From G965197405 sp965197405 (lineage in GTDB: Bacteria > Chloroflexota > Dehalococcoidia > Lucifugimonadales > JAGWBF01): DNA of 64,000 nt. This document shows positions 33,786 through 42,948 of this stretch, in pieces. Location of the stretch: contig OZ240206.1 in the NCBI GenBank assembly GCA_965197405.1, positions 2,046,001-2,110,000 on the forward strand, in the 5' to 3' direction. Numbering within the stretch: the stretch's first letter is position 1; every line of letters starts with the position of its first letter. The notes beneath the pieces were generated by a model that was given only the letters and a program-made list of their open reading frames with translations, ran no database searches and was not told where the DNA came from. Both the position numbers and the translations under genes were made by a program.

Positions 33786-35510
33786 ATGCTAACCAGCATA
33801 TCAGCGCGCAATTTCAAGCAATTCGAAGACATCACCGTTAACTTGGACGATGTGGTGGTGTTCGTAGGCCCCAACGACTCAGGGAAAACCACGGCTTTGC
33901 AGACCCTGTCGTTGTGGGAACTGGGATTGCGCCGATGGCGTGAACGCTGGGGCATGGTTCCTACCAGTGATATTCAGCGCCCTGGTGTATCCATCAACCG
34001 GCTGGACCTGTTCTCAGTGCCGGTGAATCATGCCAACCAACTGTGGCGGGGTCTGCGGACCCGCGAAGCTAACCGTCAAAATGGTGGTACCAGCAATGTC
34101 CGCATTGAAATAGAAGTCCACGGGCGGTCCAGAACCGGCACTGTATGGGCCTGTGGGTTCGAGTTTGACTACGCCAACGCGGAGTCGTTCTATTGCCGGC
34201 CGTTGCGGACCAGCCTTGACGGTCAGTCCAGAAAGCCGGTACCAGCAGAAGCGTTTGAAGAGCGAGTTGCCTTCTTGCCCCCGATGTCGGGTTTGTCATC
34301 GTCGGAAGCGATGCTCCAGCCTGGAACCGTGAACGTTCTGTTGGGACAGGGGAGGACCGCTGAAGTCCTGCGCAACCTCTGTTTCCAAGTATTTATTGAC
34401 CAACGTGAGGGTTGGAACGACATGTTGGAGCGGATGCGCCAGTTGTTCGGTGCTACAATCCTTGATCCTCAATACAACCCGGAGCGCGGCGAGATCACGT
34501 TGCGTTACAAGGACGCCCGTATGCCTAACTTGGAGCTGGACTTGTCCTCGTCGGGCCGTGGGTTTCAACAGACGTTGCTCTTGACGGCCTACATGCTGCT
34601 GCACCCCAACTCCGTAGTCATGCTCGACGAACCGGATGCCCATCTGGAAATCCTGCGACAGCGGCAAATCTACCAGGCAATTACCGAAACCGCGGCACAA
34701 CAGAGCAGCCAATTATTGATTGCTACCCATTCCGAAATTGTGTTAAATGAAGCAGGCGACCGGCACGCAGTGACCGCTTTCGTCGGCGCTCCCCACCGGA
34801 TGGATGGCCGGACCAGTCAGGTCTTCAAGGCGTTGGCCGAAATCGGCTTCGAGAACTATCTGCAGGCCGCACAGCAGGGATGGGTATTGTATCTGGAAGG
34901 TTCCACCGATTTGGCAGTGTTGCGCGCTTTCGCCGGCCAGTTGGGACACCGGGCAGAAACCGTTTTGGAGCGTGCTTTTGTCCATTACGTAGGTAACCAG
35001 CCCATGCAGGCCCGCAGACACTTTTACGGGTTGAGAGAGGCTTGTCCGGACCTCCGTGGGTTTGCTTTGTTCGATCGTCTGAACTTGCCGGACGGAAGCA
35101 GTGAAGTTTTGGGAGAGTACAGTTGGCAGAAGCGGGAGATTGAAAACTACTTGTGCAGCCGGGACTTGTTGTTGCGTTGGGTGGAAACGCAGTTCCCGCT
35201 GTTTGTTCAAAGTATGAAGGACGCAATATCCGAAGTTGAGAACGCTCGTCGGATACTGGGCCAGACCTCGCCCTGGGATCGAGATACAAAAGTCTCTGAG
35301 GATTTTCTGGTCCCATTGTTCCGATCCTTTTATGAGAAGACAGGAATGTCGGGTCAAGTTTCAAAATCTGACTATCACTTTCTCGTTAGTCATATGGAAT
35401 CCGTAGACATTGATCCAGAAGTAATAACAGTGCTTGACTCAATCGTTGATGTAGCATCCCAAGCGCACCCGGCATCGAACGGGGTCAGTGCTCCCCGTCA
35501 AATTGATTGA
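33786..35510 (+). CDS. OLD/PARIS-like ATPase fused to TOPRIM-type nuclease
   Basis: 574 residues. The N-terminal AAA/ABC ATPase (~1-350) has Walker A GPNDSGKTT, signature SSSGRGFQQTLLL, Walker B SVVMLDEPDAHLE and a switch His in LLIATHSEIV. The C-terminal region (~375-500) has LYLEGSTDLAVLRAF, GFALFDRLNL and REIENYL, the acidic layout of TOPRIM domains of the OLD and DUF4435 (PARIS AriB) type. OLD-family nucleases and PARIS protect against phages. A single gene carrying both parts fits either a class 1 OLD protein or a fused AriA-AriB. No reverse transcriptase, UvrD or second effector is adjacent. A TACAAT box lies ~30 bp upstream. Confidence 0.78.
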   Translation: MLTSISARNFKQFEDITVNLDDVVVFVGPNDSGKTTALQTLSLWELGLRRWRERWGMVPTSDIQRPGVSINRLDLFSVPVNHANQLWRGLRTREANRQNGGTSNVRIEIEVHGRSRTGTVWACGFEFDYANAESFYCRPLRTSLDGQSRKPVPAEAFEERVAFLPPMSGLSSSEAMLQPGTVNVLLGQGRTAEVLRNLCFQVFIDQREGWNDMLERMRQLFGATILDPQYNPERGEITLRYKDARMPNLELDLSSSGRGFQQTLLLTAYMLLHPNSVVMLDEPDAHLEILRQRQIYQAITETAAQQSSQLLIATHSEIVLNEAGDRHAVTAFVGAPHRMDGRTSQVFKALAEIGFENYLQAAQQGWVLYLEGSTDLAVLRAFAGQLGHRAETVLERAFVHYVGNQPMQARRHFYGLREACPDLRGFALFDRLNLPDGSSEVLGEYSWQKREIENYLCSRDLLLRWVETQFPLFVQSMKDAISEVENARRILGQTSPWDRDTKVSEDFLVPLFRSFYEKTGMSGQVSKSDYHFLVSHMESVDIDPEVITVLDSIVDVASQAHPASNGVSAPRQID

Positions 35511-35927
35511 CCCAAGGACTCTATCATACAATTTGGAGTGATTTTCCCCCAGACGGAGATTGAGGCCGCCCTGGCGCGTAGCGAGGACACTGCACACCCC
35601 CTTCCGGTAAACCCTTGGTTGGGCCATCCGAACACCTCCTAACGCCCTCTTCTCTCCTTCCCTCTATCCCACACCTGCACATACCGGGAATATCTAATCG
35701 GCGACTACTGTGGCGAATACGGCCGCTAGAGTGGTTCGAGGACGGGTCAGGGGACGTCTCCCAGGCCCGGGGCCGCGATTAGGGCAAAAGGGGAATAAAT
35801 GCCCTTACGGATAGGACGGGGAGTGATATTATACTATTGGGGAGGTCTTTCGCCCTTGATGGGACGGCATACCTGTTGGAAGAGGTGTCCGGGCCCTCGA
35901 TAGGGGCGAAAAGGAGAGACGAGACCA
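35511..35927. other. Intergenic region before ligA
   Basis: No gene. A possible -10 (TATACT, 35830-35835) lies ~95 bp before ligA, with TTACGG 19 nt further up as a weak -35. The ligA ribosome site is AAAAGGAGAG. Confidence 0.35.
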
Positions 35928-38039
35928 ATGGTGAGGCTGGATAAAGAGGCCACGGACAGGCTGGAGCAGCTGAGAAAGGACATCGCGTACCATAACTATC
36001 GCTACTATGTCCTCGATGCCCCGGTGGTCAGCGACGCCGAGTATGACCATCTCATGCGGGTTTTGAGGGAGTTGGAGGAGGAGTACCCGGAGCTGATAAC
36101 CCCCGATTCTCCCACTCAGAGGGTAGGAGCCGCGCCGGCCGAGGGGTTCGCCCAGGTGCGGCACGCGGTCCCCATGCTGAGCCTGGCGAACGCTTTCAGC
36201 TTCGAGGAGCTTCAGGCATGGCACCACCGGGTTGAAAACCTCCTGGAGGGCGCCGGCTTCGAGATGGTGTGCGAGCTGAAGATAGACGGCCTCGCGGTAT
36301 CCCTGACCTATGAGAATGGCCGTCTGGTGAGAGGCGCCACCAGGGGTGACGGGTACCGGGGCGAGGACGTGACTTCGAACCTGCGCACCGTGAAGAGCAT
36401 CCCCCTCGCGCTGCTGGCCGACGCGCCCCGGGTGCTGGAGGTGCGCGGCGAGGTATACATGCCCAAGGAGACCTTCAGGGAGCTTAACGAGGAGCGGATA
36501 GCCAGGGACGAAGCCCCTTTTGCGAACCCCCGCAACACCGGCGCAGGCTCCATCCGCCAGCTGGACCCTCAAATCACCGCCTCCCGCAACATGGAGATAT
36601 ACGTGTACAGCCTGGGCCACGTTGAAGATGAAGGCGGAGGCCCTGCGCCCAACGGCCCCATGCCCGATAATCACTGGGACACCCTTCAGCAGCTTCAGAG
36701 GATGGGCTTCAGGATAAACCCCAAGAACACCCTCTGCCGCAGCCTCGACGAGGTAGAGGGCCTCTACCGTTCCTGGCTGGAGGAGAGGCACGAGTTGCCC
36801 TACGAGGCCGACGGGCTGGTGGTGAAGGTCAACCCCTTCCAGTACCAGGACATTCTCGGTCACGTGGGCCGCGAGCCTCGATGGGCCATCGCCTATAAGT
36901 TCCCCGCCGAGCAGGCCATAACCCGTCTGCTGGACATCGGTGTCAACGTGGGCCGCACCGGCAGCCTGAACCCCTTCGCGGTACTCGACCCCGTCAATGT
37001 CGGCGGCGCCATGGTAAAGATGGCTACCCTCCACAACGAGGAGGACATCCATCGCAAGGACCTCCGCATCGGGGACTGGGTCGTGGTCGAGAGGGCCGGT
37101 GAGGTGATACCCCAGGTGGTATCGCCCGTGGCGGTCCGGCGTACCGGCGAGGAGAGGGAATTTCAGATGCCCGAACGCTGCCCCGTGTGCGGCTCGCCGG
37201 TGGTGAAGCCGGACGCGGAGGCCATGCACCGCTGCCCCAATACCACCTGCCCCGCCCAGTTCTTCGAGCTACTGAAGCATTTCGTGAGCAAGGGGGCTAT
37301 GGATATTGACGGCCTGGGAGAGCAGTGGTGCCGGGTCCTCATAGACGTGGGGCTGGTAAAGGACGTGGCCGACCTCTATTACTTGGAGAAAGAGCGCCTC
37401 CTGGAGTTGGAGCGCATGGGGGACAAGCTGGCTGCCAAAATCATGTGTAATATCGAGAGCAGCAAGGGACGACCCCTCTCGAGGGTCATCTTCGCCCTGG
37501 GAGTCCTCCACGTAGGCTCCGAGATGGCAGACCTGCTGGCGCAGCACTACCCCGGCGTAGACCGGCTGTCCAGGGCTACCGAGGAGGAGCTTACCTCCGT
37601 CCCGGGCATCGGCCCCAAAATCGCATCAAGCGTCGTCTCCTACTTCGCGGTGGACCACAACCTCCAAGTAATCGAGAAACTCCGTCAGGCCGGGGTTAAG
37701 CTCGCGGAGCAGCCGGCCCCGGGAGAAGACGGCCTTGCCGGAGAGAGGGGGCTACCCCTGGCCGGCCTCAAGTTTGTGCTCACCGGCACGATGGCCTCTA
37801 TGAGCCGCTCCCGCGCCGAGGGCCGGGTCAAGGAGTTGGGCGGCTCCACGTCCTCCGGCCTGACCAAAAAGACCGACTACCTGGTGGTGGGTGACGAGCC
37901 GGGCTCCAAGCTGGAGAACGCAAGGCAACTGGGGACCAACCTCCTGGGCGAGGAAGAGTTCCTTGCGCTGGTGGGGCTTTCATCAGGAGCAGGAGCGCCT
38001 GCCATGACCCCTGCCATGATAGAAGAGAAGGGCGACTAG
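35928..38039 (+). CDS. ligA: NAD+-dependent DNA ligase
   Basis: 703 residues, full length for LigA. It has the Ia domain at the N-terminus (HNYRYYVLDAPVVSDAEYD) and the adenylation domain with the nucleotidyl-lysine in CELKIDGLAVSL. Further motifs are EVRGEVYMP and EADGLVVKVN, followed by the OB-fold. A four-Cys zinc finger (CPVCG...CPNTTCPAQ) leads to helix-hairpin-helix repeats and a C-terminal BRCT domain (LAGLKFVLTGTMASMSRSRA). It seals nicks during replication and repair using NAD+. pth follows with no gap, indicating an operon. Confidence 0.98.
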   Translation: MVRLDKEATDRLEQLRKDIAYHNYRYYVLDAPVVSDAEYDHLMRVLRELEEEYPELITPDSPTQRVGAAPAEGFAQVRHAVPMLSLANAFSFEELQAWHHRVENLLEGAGFEMVCELKIDGLAVSLTYENGRLVRGATRGDGYRGEDVTSNLRTVKSIPLALLADAPRVLEVRGEVYMPKETFRELNEERIARDEAPFANPRNTGAGSIRQLDPQITASRNMEIYVYSLGHVEDEGGGPAPNGPMPDNHWDTLQQLQRMGFRINPKNTLCRSLDEVEGLYRSWLEERHELPYEADGLVVKVNPFQYQDILGHVGREPRWAIAYKFPAEQAITRLLDIGVNVGRTGSLNPFAVLDPVNVGGAMVKMATLHNEEDIHRKDLRIGDWVVVERAGEVIPQVVSPVAVRRTGEEREFQMPERCPVCGSPVVKPDAEAMHRCPNTTCPAQFFELLKHFVSKGAMDIDGLGEQWCRVLIDVGLVKDVADLYYLEKERLLELERMGDKLAAKIMCNIESSKGRPLSRVIFALGVLHVGSEMADLLAQHYPGVDRLSRATEEELTSVPGIGPKIASSVVSYFAVDHNLQVIEKLRQAGVKLAEQPAPGEDGLAGERGLPLAGLKFVLTGTMASMSRSRAEGRVKELGGSTSSGLTKKTDYLVVGDEPGSKLENARQLGTNLLGEEEFLALVGLSSGAGAPAMTPAMIEEKGD

Positions 38040-38600
38040 ATGAGGGTCATAGTCGGCCTTGGAAATCCGGGCAGAAGGTTCGATAACAGCCGCCACAACG
38101 TGGGCTTCCGGTGCGTGGACTGCATCGCCCGCAACTGGGGCATCAAGCTGTCGGACCGGCGCAGGCAGGCCGCGCTGGGCCAGGGGCGAATTGCAGACCT
38201 ACCCGTCGTCCTGGCCAAGCCTCGCACGTTCATGAACAACAGCGGTGAAGGAGTGGCCTACCTGCTCACTCGATTTGCCGCTACCCCGGACCAGCTGGTG
38301 GTAATCTACGACGACATGGACCTCCCACTGGGCAGAATTCGCATTCGACCTGGGGGTAGCTCCGCCGGACACAACGGCATCAAGTCCATCATAGCCGCGC
38401 TGTCCACCCAGGAGTTCTCCCGAGTGCGCGTGGGCATCGGAGGGTCCCCGTCGGAGTGTGGGGGGGAGGTGGAGCACGTTCTGGGACCCTTCTCCGCGGA
38501 GGAACGGCCCGTGATACAACGGACGGTGGCTACGGCGGCGGAAGCGGTGGCCTGTCTGCTCCAGGAGGGCATCCAGGCAGCCATGAACAGGTTCAACTGA
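38040..38600 (+). CDS. pth: Peptidyl-tRNA hydrolase
   Basis: 186 residues, typical for bacterial Pth. It has GLGNPGRRFDNSRHNVGF with the catalytic His, KPRTFMNNSGEGV with the substrate-binding Asn, YDDMDLPLGRIRIRPGGSS with the catalytic Asp, and GHNGIKSI. It recycles peptidyl-tRNAs dropped from ribosomes. Its ATG starts on the base after the ligA stop, so it is translated from the same message. Confidence 0.97.
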   Translation: MRVIVGLGNPGRRFDNSRHNVGFRCVDCIARNWGIKLSDRRRQAALGQGRIADLPVVLAKPRTFMNNSGEGVAYLLTRFAATPDQLVVIYDDMDLPLGRIRIRPGGSSAGHNGIKSIIAALSTQEFSRVRVGIGGSPSECGGEVEHVLGPFSAEERPVIQRTVATAAEAVACLLQEGIQAAMNRFN

Positions 38601-38886
38601 GCTTCGCGGGCCGGAACTTATCCTGGGAGCAGGTTGCCACTGCGATGACACATCATATTGTAGACCGTTATCACGTCTATACTACATGGAATGTTTTGAT
38701 ACTCCAATTGTCATTTATCAGGGGAAGTGATACTGTTGCCTTGAAAAGTTTCAAATTCTCCAATGAGTGCGTTGCTTCGTGCGATTGATGCTCCAATATC
38801 GGCAGACTCCTAGCGACCTCGAATTGCTCCATGCGTCTACCAATGCTATCCTGGGAGCAGCAGGAAGGAAGGATTGAGGACGCACC
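38601..38886. other. Gene-free spacer after pth
   Basis: No supported gene; AT-richer. Short near-repeats CCTGGGAGCAG occur at both ends (38620 and 38850). Confidence 0.4.
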
Positions 38887-39057
38887 ATATACGTCATCGG
38901 TACTGCAAGCCATATCTACCACGGCAAGTCTATGTTCGTTACGGCCCTGACCGGCGCTGATTTCGACCATCTTCCCCAAGAGGAGGACCGGGAGATGACC
39001 ATCGCCTGGGCCTTTGCCTGGCTCACCCTCCCGATGGCCTGCACGCGAGCGCCATAG
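38887..39057 (+). pseudogene. selB relic (selenocysteine elongation factor, G1 region)
   Basis: 57 codons read YVIGTASHIYHGKSMFV, ALTGADFDHLPQEEDREM and TIAWAFAWLTLP, matching the first GTPase segment of SelB (usual form GTAGHIDHGKS and LTGxDxDRLPEEKxREMTI). Key changes (GHIDHGKS to SHIYHGKS) and a stop after ~57 codons show decay. No start codon is evident. The remaining ~550 residues of SelB are absent here. Confidence 0.7.
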
Positions 39058-39183
39058 ACAAGTCTGGGTATGAGAAACAATCCAAAGGCAATAGCCTGAA
39101 TCCCCCTGAGACATTAAGGAAACCGAGCGCCAAAGCAAGTCGTAAGGATGTTTGAGGACACTCTTGGAAGCGTTGACTTATCC

Positions 39184-41310
39184 ATGAAAAAATGCCGGCG
39201 CCTGGCAAAGAGGACGTTCACGACAGGAGGGGGGAGATGGCTCCTGGGGCTTCTGCTGGTGACTATCGTCGCCCTCGCGGCCGGTTGTGACAGGCCCCCG
39301 ACCTCCACCGTGGAGTCCACTCCCGTATCTGTGGAGGCCACCCCTACTGTACCTGCCACCAGTACGCCACCGCATTCGCCCACTCCCACTTCCACACCAA
39401 CTGCCACCTCTCTACCGGGCAGTCCCACGTCCCCGCCCACTCCTACTCCGGCCAAGACGATAGATATTTCCCCAACCCCGGCGCTGCCCGGTCCTGTCGC
39501 CGGCACGGTCCCGGCCCCTGCTGCGACCCCAAGCGCCACCACTCCCCCCACGCCCACTCCCGTACCGGACGGTATGTTTCCTGACGCTCCGGACCGGGAC
39601 TTGTATGAGCTGGCCCGGTCGCTGCTCCTCAAGAGTGACGACCATATCCCCAGGACAGTCAACCCCAGCCCGGTCAGCTATGCCGAAGGAAGGCAGGACT
39701 CCTTCTGGGTGACGGACCTGGATGACATACGGGCCTATGTTGTCCAGGCAACCTTACGGCTTGTAACGCCCCATGCCTACTGGTACGTAGAAGAGGGGAC
39801 AAACGTGCGCCAGAGGGACCTGGAAAGGGCCTCCGGGGTTTTTGAGGAGGAGATATACCCCGCGCTCACCGCCATCTTCGGTACTGAGTGGACCCCCGGC
39901 GTGGACAACGACCCTCATCTGACCATACTTCACGCCCGTCTGAGGGGAGCGGCCGGCTATTTCAGCTCCGTGGACGAGTACCCCCAGGCCGTTCACCCGC
40001 ACAGCAACCAGAGAGAGATGGTCTATATCAATAGCAGGTTCCTCCGGGTGGGGTCTCGAGGGTACCTGGCAGTGCTTGCCCACGAGTTGCTGCACCTCAT
40101 CCACTGGAACGGCGACCGCACCGAGGAGACCTGGGTCAACGAGGGCCTCGCGGAGGTGGCCAGCTCTGTGGCGGGCTACAGGCCCATCAGCCAGGATATT
40201 TTCCTTGGCGCTCCCACCTCCTCGGCGGTCAACTGGCCGCTTGACGGGTCCAGTACAGTACACTATGGCGCTGCGTCCCTGTTTTTCGACTATCTGGCTA
40301 GCCACTACGGCACCAGGGATGACCTGTTGCTGCTGGTAGAGGAACCCGCCGACGGCATCCAGGGCGTAAACTCCTACCTCGCTGGGCTGGGCTACAGCGA
40401 AACCTTCCGAGACGTCTTCAAGGACTGGACGGTCGCCAACTTCCTCGACGAGCCGGGCGACGGGGCATACAGCTATCCCGGCAGAGACATACGGATAGCT
40501 GCTACAGCCCGGATAGGCGAGTTCGGCGAAATGAAGTCGTCCATCCCCCAGTACTCGGCGGAGTATACTTCCATAGATATAATCAGAGGGGATGTGAAGA
40601 TTAGATTTCAGGGGCAACCGGAAAACTCCCTGCTGCCCACCTCAGTGGAGGAAGGAGGCTGCTGGTGGAGCAACCGGGGAGACTCGATAAGCTCTACCCT
40701 CACCCGCGCCCTGGACCTCTCCGGCGTGGACAAAGCCACCCTCAAGTTTCGCACCTGGTTCGACGTGGAGGAGGACTGGGACTACGGCTATCTACAGGTT
40801 TCCACGGATGGCGGCTCCACCTGGGACATCATACAGGCTCCTGGAACGTCTCCCCGAAACCCCACCGGCAATAGCTTCGGCTACGGCTACACCGGCAGGA
40901 GTGACGGATGGCTCCAGAAGGAGGTGGACCTGACGCCCTACGCAGGACGGCAGGTGCTTTTCCGCTTCCACTATGTCACCGACGAAGCCATTAACGGGAT
41001 AGGTCTCTGCTTCGATGACATTTCCGTGCCGGAGGTGGATTTCGTGGACGCCGGTCAGGGCGACCAAGGCTGGCGTGCCGAGGGGTTCCTGAGAATAGAC
41101 AACCGGGTCCCCCAGGACTACATCGTCCAGGTGATAGAGGTGGGAGAGCAGGTCCGGGTGAGGGAGATAGAGCTAGATGAAAGCAAACGCGGTGAGGTGG
41201 TGGTCAGGGGTCTGGAGAATATGGACGAGGTCGTGGTGGTGACGGCGGCCCTGGCCTCCAAGACCCTCCAGGAAGCCGGCTACACCATCACAGTAGAGCC
41301 GGCCTCCTGA
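39184..41310 (+). CDS. Secreted lipoprotein zinc metalloprotease (M6-like)
   Basis: 708 residues from ATG at 39184 (MKKCRRLAKRTF); an earlier in-frame ATG at 39148 would add 12 residues. It has a signal peptide with lipobox LAAGC, then a Thr/Pro/Ser-rich linker of ~100 residues. The peptidase domain has the HExxH zinc site VLAHELLHLIHWNGD and the third ligand region WVNEGLAEVAS. The C-terminal region (~500-640) has paired jelly-roll-like motifs (LDLSGVDKATLKFRTWFD, GWLQKEVDLTPYAG) typical of immune-inhibitor-A-type proteases. It should be anchored outside the membrane and degrade extracellular protein. Confidence 0.85.
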   Translation: MKKCRRLAKRTFTTGGGRWLLGLLLVTIVALAAGCDRPPTSTVESTPVSVEATPTVPATSTPPHSPTPTSTPTATSLPGSPTSPPTPTPAKTIDISPTPALPGPVAGTVPAPAATPSATTPPTPTPVPDGMFPDAPDRDLYELARSLLLKSDDHIPRTVNPSPVSYAEGRQDSFWVTDLDDIRAYVVQATLRLVTPHAYWYVEEGTNVRQRDLERASGVFEEEIYPALTAIFGTEWTPGVDNDPHLTILHARLRGAAGYFSSVDEYPQAVHPHSNQREMVYINSRFLRVGSRGYLAVLAHELLHLIHWNGDRTEETWVNEGLAEVASSVAGYRPISQDIFLGAPTSSAVNWPLDGSSTVHYGAASLFFDYLASHYGTRDDLLLLVEEPADGIQGVNSYLAGLGYSETFRDVFKDWTVANFLDEPGDGAYSYPGRDIRIAATARIGEFGEMKSSIPQYSAEYTSIDIIRGDVKIRFQGQPENSLLPTSVEEGGCWWSNRGDSISSTLTRALDLSGVDKATLKFRTWFDVEEDWDYGYLQVSTDGGSTWDIIQAPGTSPRNPTGNSFGYGYTGRSDGWLQKEVDLTPYAGRQVLFRFHYVTDEAINGIGLCFDDISVPEVDFVDAGQGDQGWRAEGFLRIDNRVPQDYIVQVIEVGEQVRVREIELDESKRGEVVVRGLENMDEVVVVTAALASKTLQEAGYTITVEPAS

Positions 41311-41379
41311 TTCCCAGGAGAGACGCTGCGGGCGTTGTCGGCATTTGTGTCGGCAAAATACCTTGTCGGAGGCTGCCTT

Positions 41380-41565
41380 TCACTTGAAATACAGACCTAT
41401 CATTGCGCCTATTATCGTCAGCCAGGATGCCCCTATCAAGACGTAGACGTTATTGAAACGGCTGTTCACCTCTGTGCGTAGGCTGTTCATCTCTGCACGT
41501 AGGCTATTCAAGTCCAAACGCAGGCTCTCGATGGACCGGCTCAACTCGTCGAGCCTCCTGTCCAC
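41380..41565 (-). CDS. Small coiled-coil membrane protein
   Basis: 61 residues from GTG (the frame is open ~18 codons further up, without a standard start). Heptads LSRSIESLRLDLNSLRAEM and SLRTEVNSRF form a coiled coil, followed by one TM helix (VLIGASWLTIIGAMIGLYF). Such small proteins are common in bacterial and phage genomes; the role is unknown. Confidence 0.6.
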   Translation of the reverse strand: MDRRLDELSRSIESLRLDLNSLRAEMNSLRTEVNSRFNNVYVLIGASWLTIIGAMIGLYFK

Positions 41566-41715
41566 CTGCTCGTATGCGCCTTCTAGTCTGCTAATTCTCC
41601 CTTCGAGTGCTATGTCATTAACCTATCCATGAATGTAGGTAAAGTGGGTGGAGGTTTTCGATTCCCGTACCTCGTCCTACTGCTCCCAGTGCCCGCTATC
41701 AGGACGACATATCTG

Positions 41716-42306
41716 CTACAGGCCCAGGTGCTCCGCCAGCATCTCCCGGATTTCCCGGACAGATTCCTGCTGCCAGACGGGAAACCGTTCCTGGTTCCGG
41801 GGGCGTGCAGCCGCCCTGATTTGTTGGTCGGTAGCGTCCTCGGGCAGACCCTTCTGCACCTCGGCGGCTATCTCATCCATCTCTCGCTCAGCCAGGGCTG
41901 GCCGCTCGATCCAGTGGCAAATATACTGGTGGTCTCTGGTATAGAAGACGGCCGTGGGGATGGACGCCCACTTGCCCTCCTTCAAGAACTCGTTCATGAT
42001 GTCCATGTGAGAGTCCCGGGGGAAGACCCGCACCTCCATGTCGGCGGCCTCGGCGATTCTCGCCATCACGGGCATACCCCGATACACGTCCGGGCACCAG
42101 TCCTCGCCGATGACCATCATCTTGGCAGGCCCCTGGGGGTGCTGGACGGCCTTGCGGAAGAACTCGGTGTCTTCAGGATTGATCTGGAAGTTATCGTAGA
42201 GCTGCTGGAACCAGTTCTTGTTCACCTTGATTTGTGCGAGATAGTCCTGGTAGGTAAATCCACTGGCGAATCTCTCCGGTGTCACCACACTGGTCTCACG
42301 CACCAT
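41716..42306 (-). CDS. Thioredoxin-fold protein with WCPDV motif
   Basis: 196 residues; the ATG at 42306 follows AAAAAGGAGGAGAG. The thioredoxin-like core has MMVIGEDWCPDVYRGMP as the strand-loop-helix with a single Cys in the usual CxxC place (WCPDV), EVRVFPRDSH and the cis-Pro region GKWASIPTAVFYTRDH. It is probably a redox or scaffold protein related to the thioredoxin-9 group. The probable selenocysteine glutaredoxin lies 90 bp upstream on the same strand, so they may be co-expressed. Confidence 0.8.
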   Translation of the reverse strand: MVRETSVVTPERFASGFTYQDYLAQIKVNKNWFQQLYDNFQINPEDTEFFRKAVQHPQGPAKMMVIGEDWCPDVYRGMPVMARIAEAADMEVRVFPRDSHMDIMNEFLKEGKWASIPTAVFYTRDHQYICHWIERPALAEREMDEIAAEVQKGLPEDATDQQIRAAARPRNQERFPVWQQESVREIREMLAEHLGL

Positions 42307-42396
42307 CTCTCCTCCTTTTTCGCTCGACACGGCCATCTCGCCGGAGCCAGATTCTAGTGGCGGTTGAGAAGCGGCGCCGCCGCTTCAGGCGAGGGC

Positions 42397-42609
42397 TCAA
42401 CCCACCTCTCCCTCAAACCCTATCTCTATCCGACCGTCGGGATAGACTATGGTGGGCGCAACGTCGGAAAATTGGAGGAGCTCATCCAGCCACTCCTGGC
42501 TTTCATCTACCTGACGCTCCTCAAAGGCGATACCCTTGCGAGTCCACGACTCCCTGAGCTTGTCGCAGGTCGGTCAGGTGACGAGGGTATAAACGAGGGG
42601 GATGTCCAT
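42397..42609 (-). CDS. Probable selenocysteine glutaredoxin-like protein (in-frame UGA)
   Basis: ATG at 42609 with an excellent GGAGGAAGCT site. Eleven codons (MDIPLVYTLVT) lead to TGA (42576-42574), then the same frame runs on for 58 codons: PTCDKLRESWTRKGIAFEE, QVDESQEWLDELLQF, SDVAPTIVYPDGRIEIGF, and stops at TGA 42399-42397. Total 70 residues. The UGA lies exactly at the first Cys of the glutaredoxin CxxC motif (U-P-T-C), and the cis-proline strand VAPTIVYP completes the fold. A small hairpin follows the UGA. Read as Sec this is a complete small thiol-disulfide oxidoreductase; read as stop it would be an 11-residue peptide. A decayed selB fragment lies 3.3 kb away, so a working Sec system must be elsewhere. 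Confidence 0.7.
42540..42552 (-). promoter_or_regulatory. SECIS-like hairpin after UGA
   Basis: GAGTC-gtg-GACTC on the coding strand, starting 21 nt after the UGA. Position and G-containing loop are as expected for a bacterial SECIS, but the stem is short and the loop only 3 nt. Confidence 0.4.
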
Positions 42610-42718
42610 AGCTTCCTCCACTGGCGTACTGGCCCTTCCAGGCCCGCCCACGGCTTTGTACCAGGCCATGTTAGCATGGCACATCTGACCTGGCAAGACC
42701 TGAATCGAGACCGGGCAA

Positions 42719-42835
42719 GCCTTTGGGGACCTGGGACACAGGTATTTTGGGGAACGGGACCGGGAGGCCATCACCCGCCGGGCTGTCCGTCGCCTGGAGT
42801 GCTTGGGCCACCAGATTATCCTCCAAGCTGCCTGA
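42719..42835 (+). pseudogene. Transposase-like C-terminal remnant
   Basis: A short frame ending GHRYFGERDREAITRRAVRR and LECLGHQIILQAA resembles the closing segment of several transposases (YF-x-x-RD...RLVRRLExLGYxVxLE). No catalytic part remains. Confidence 0.35.
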
Positions 42836-42948
42836 GACCTGGATTTTCATAATAACGACGCATTCCCACTGCCATACCATCTGAAAGGGACGCTGCTGTA
42901 GCCTGACGCGCCCTCCACATTAAAATACGACGTGTAGGCCCGACAGCA

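Noticed and set aside
35829..37229. 466-codon open frame antisense to ligA
   Set aside because: Shadow of a certain LigA gene; no domain and poor start context.
38456..38788. 110-codon ORF overlapping the end of pth
   Set aside because: Mostly a shadow of pth with no own start signals.
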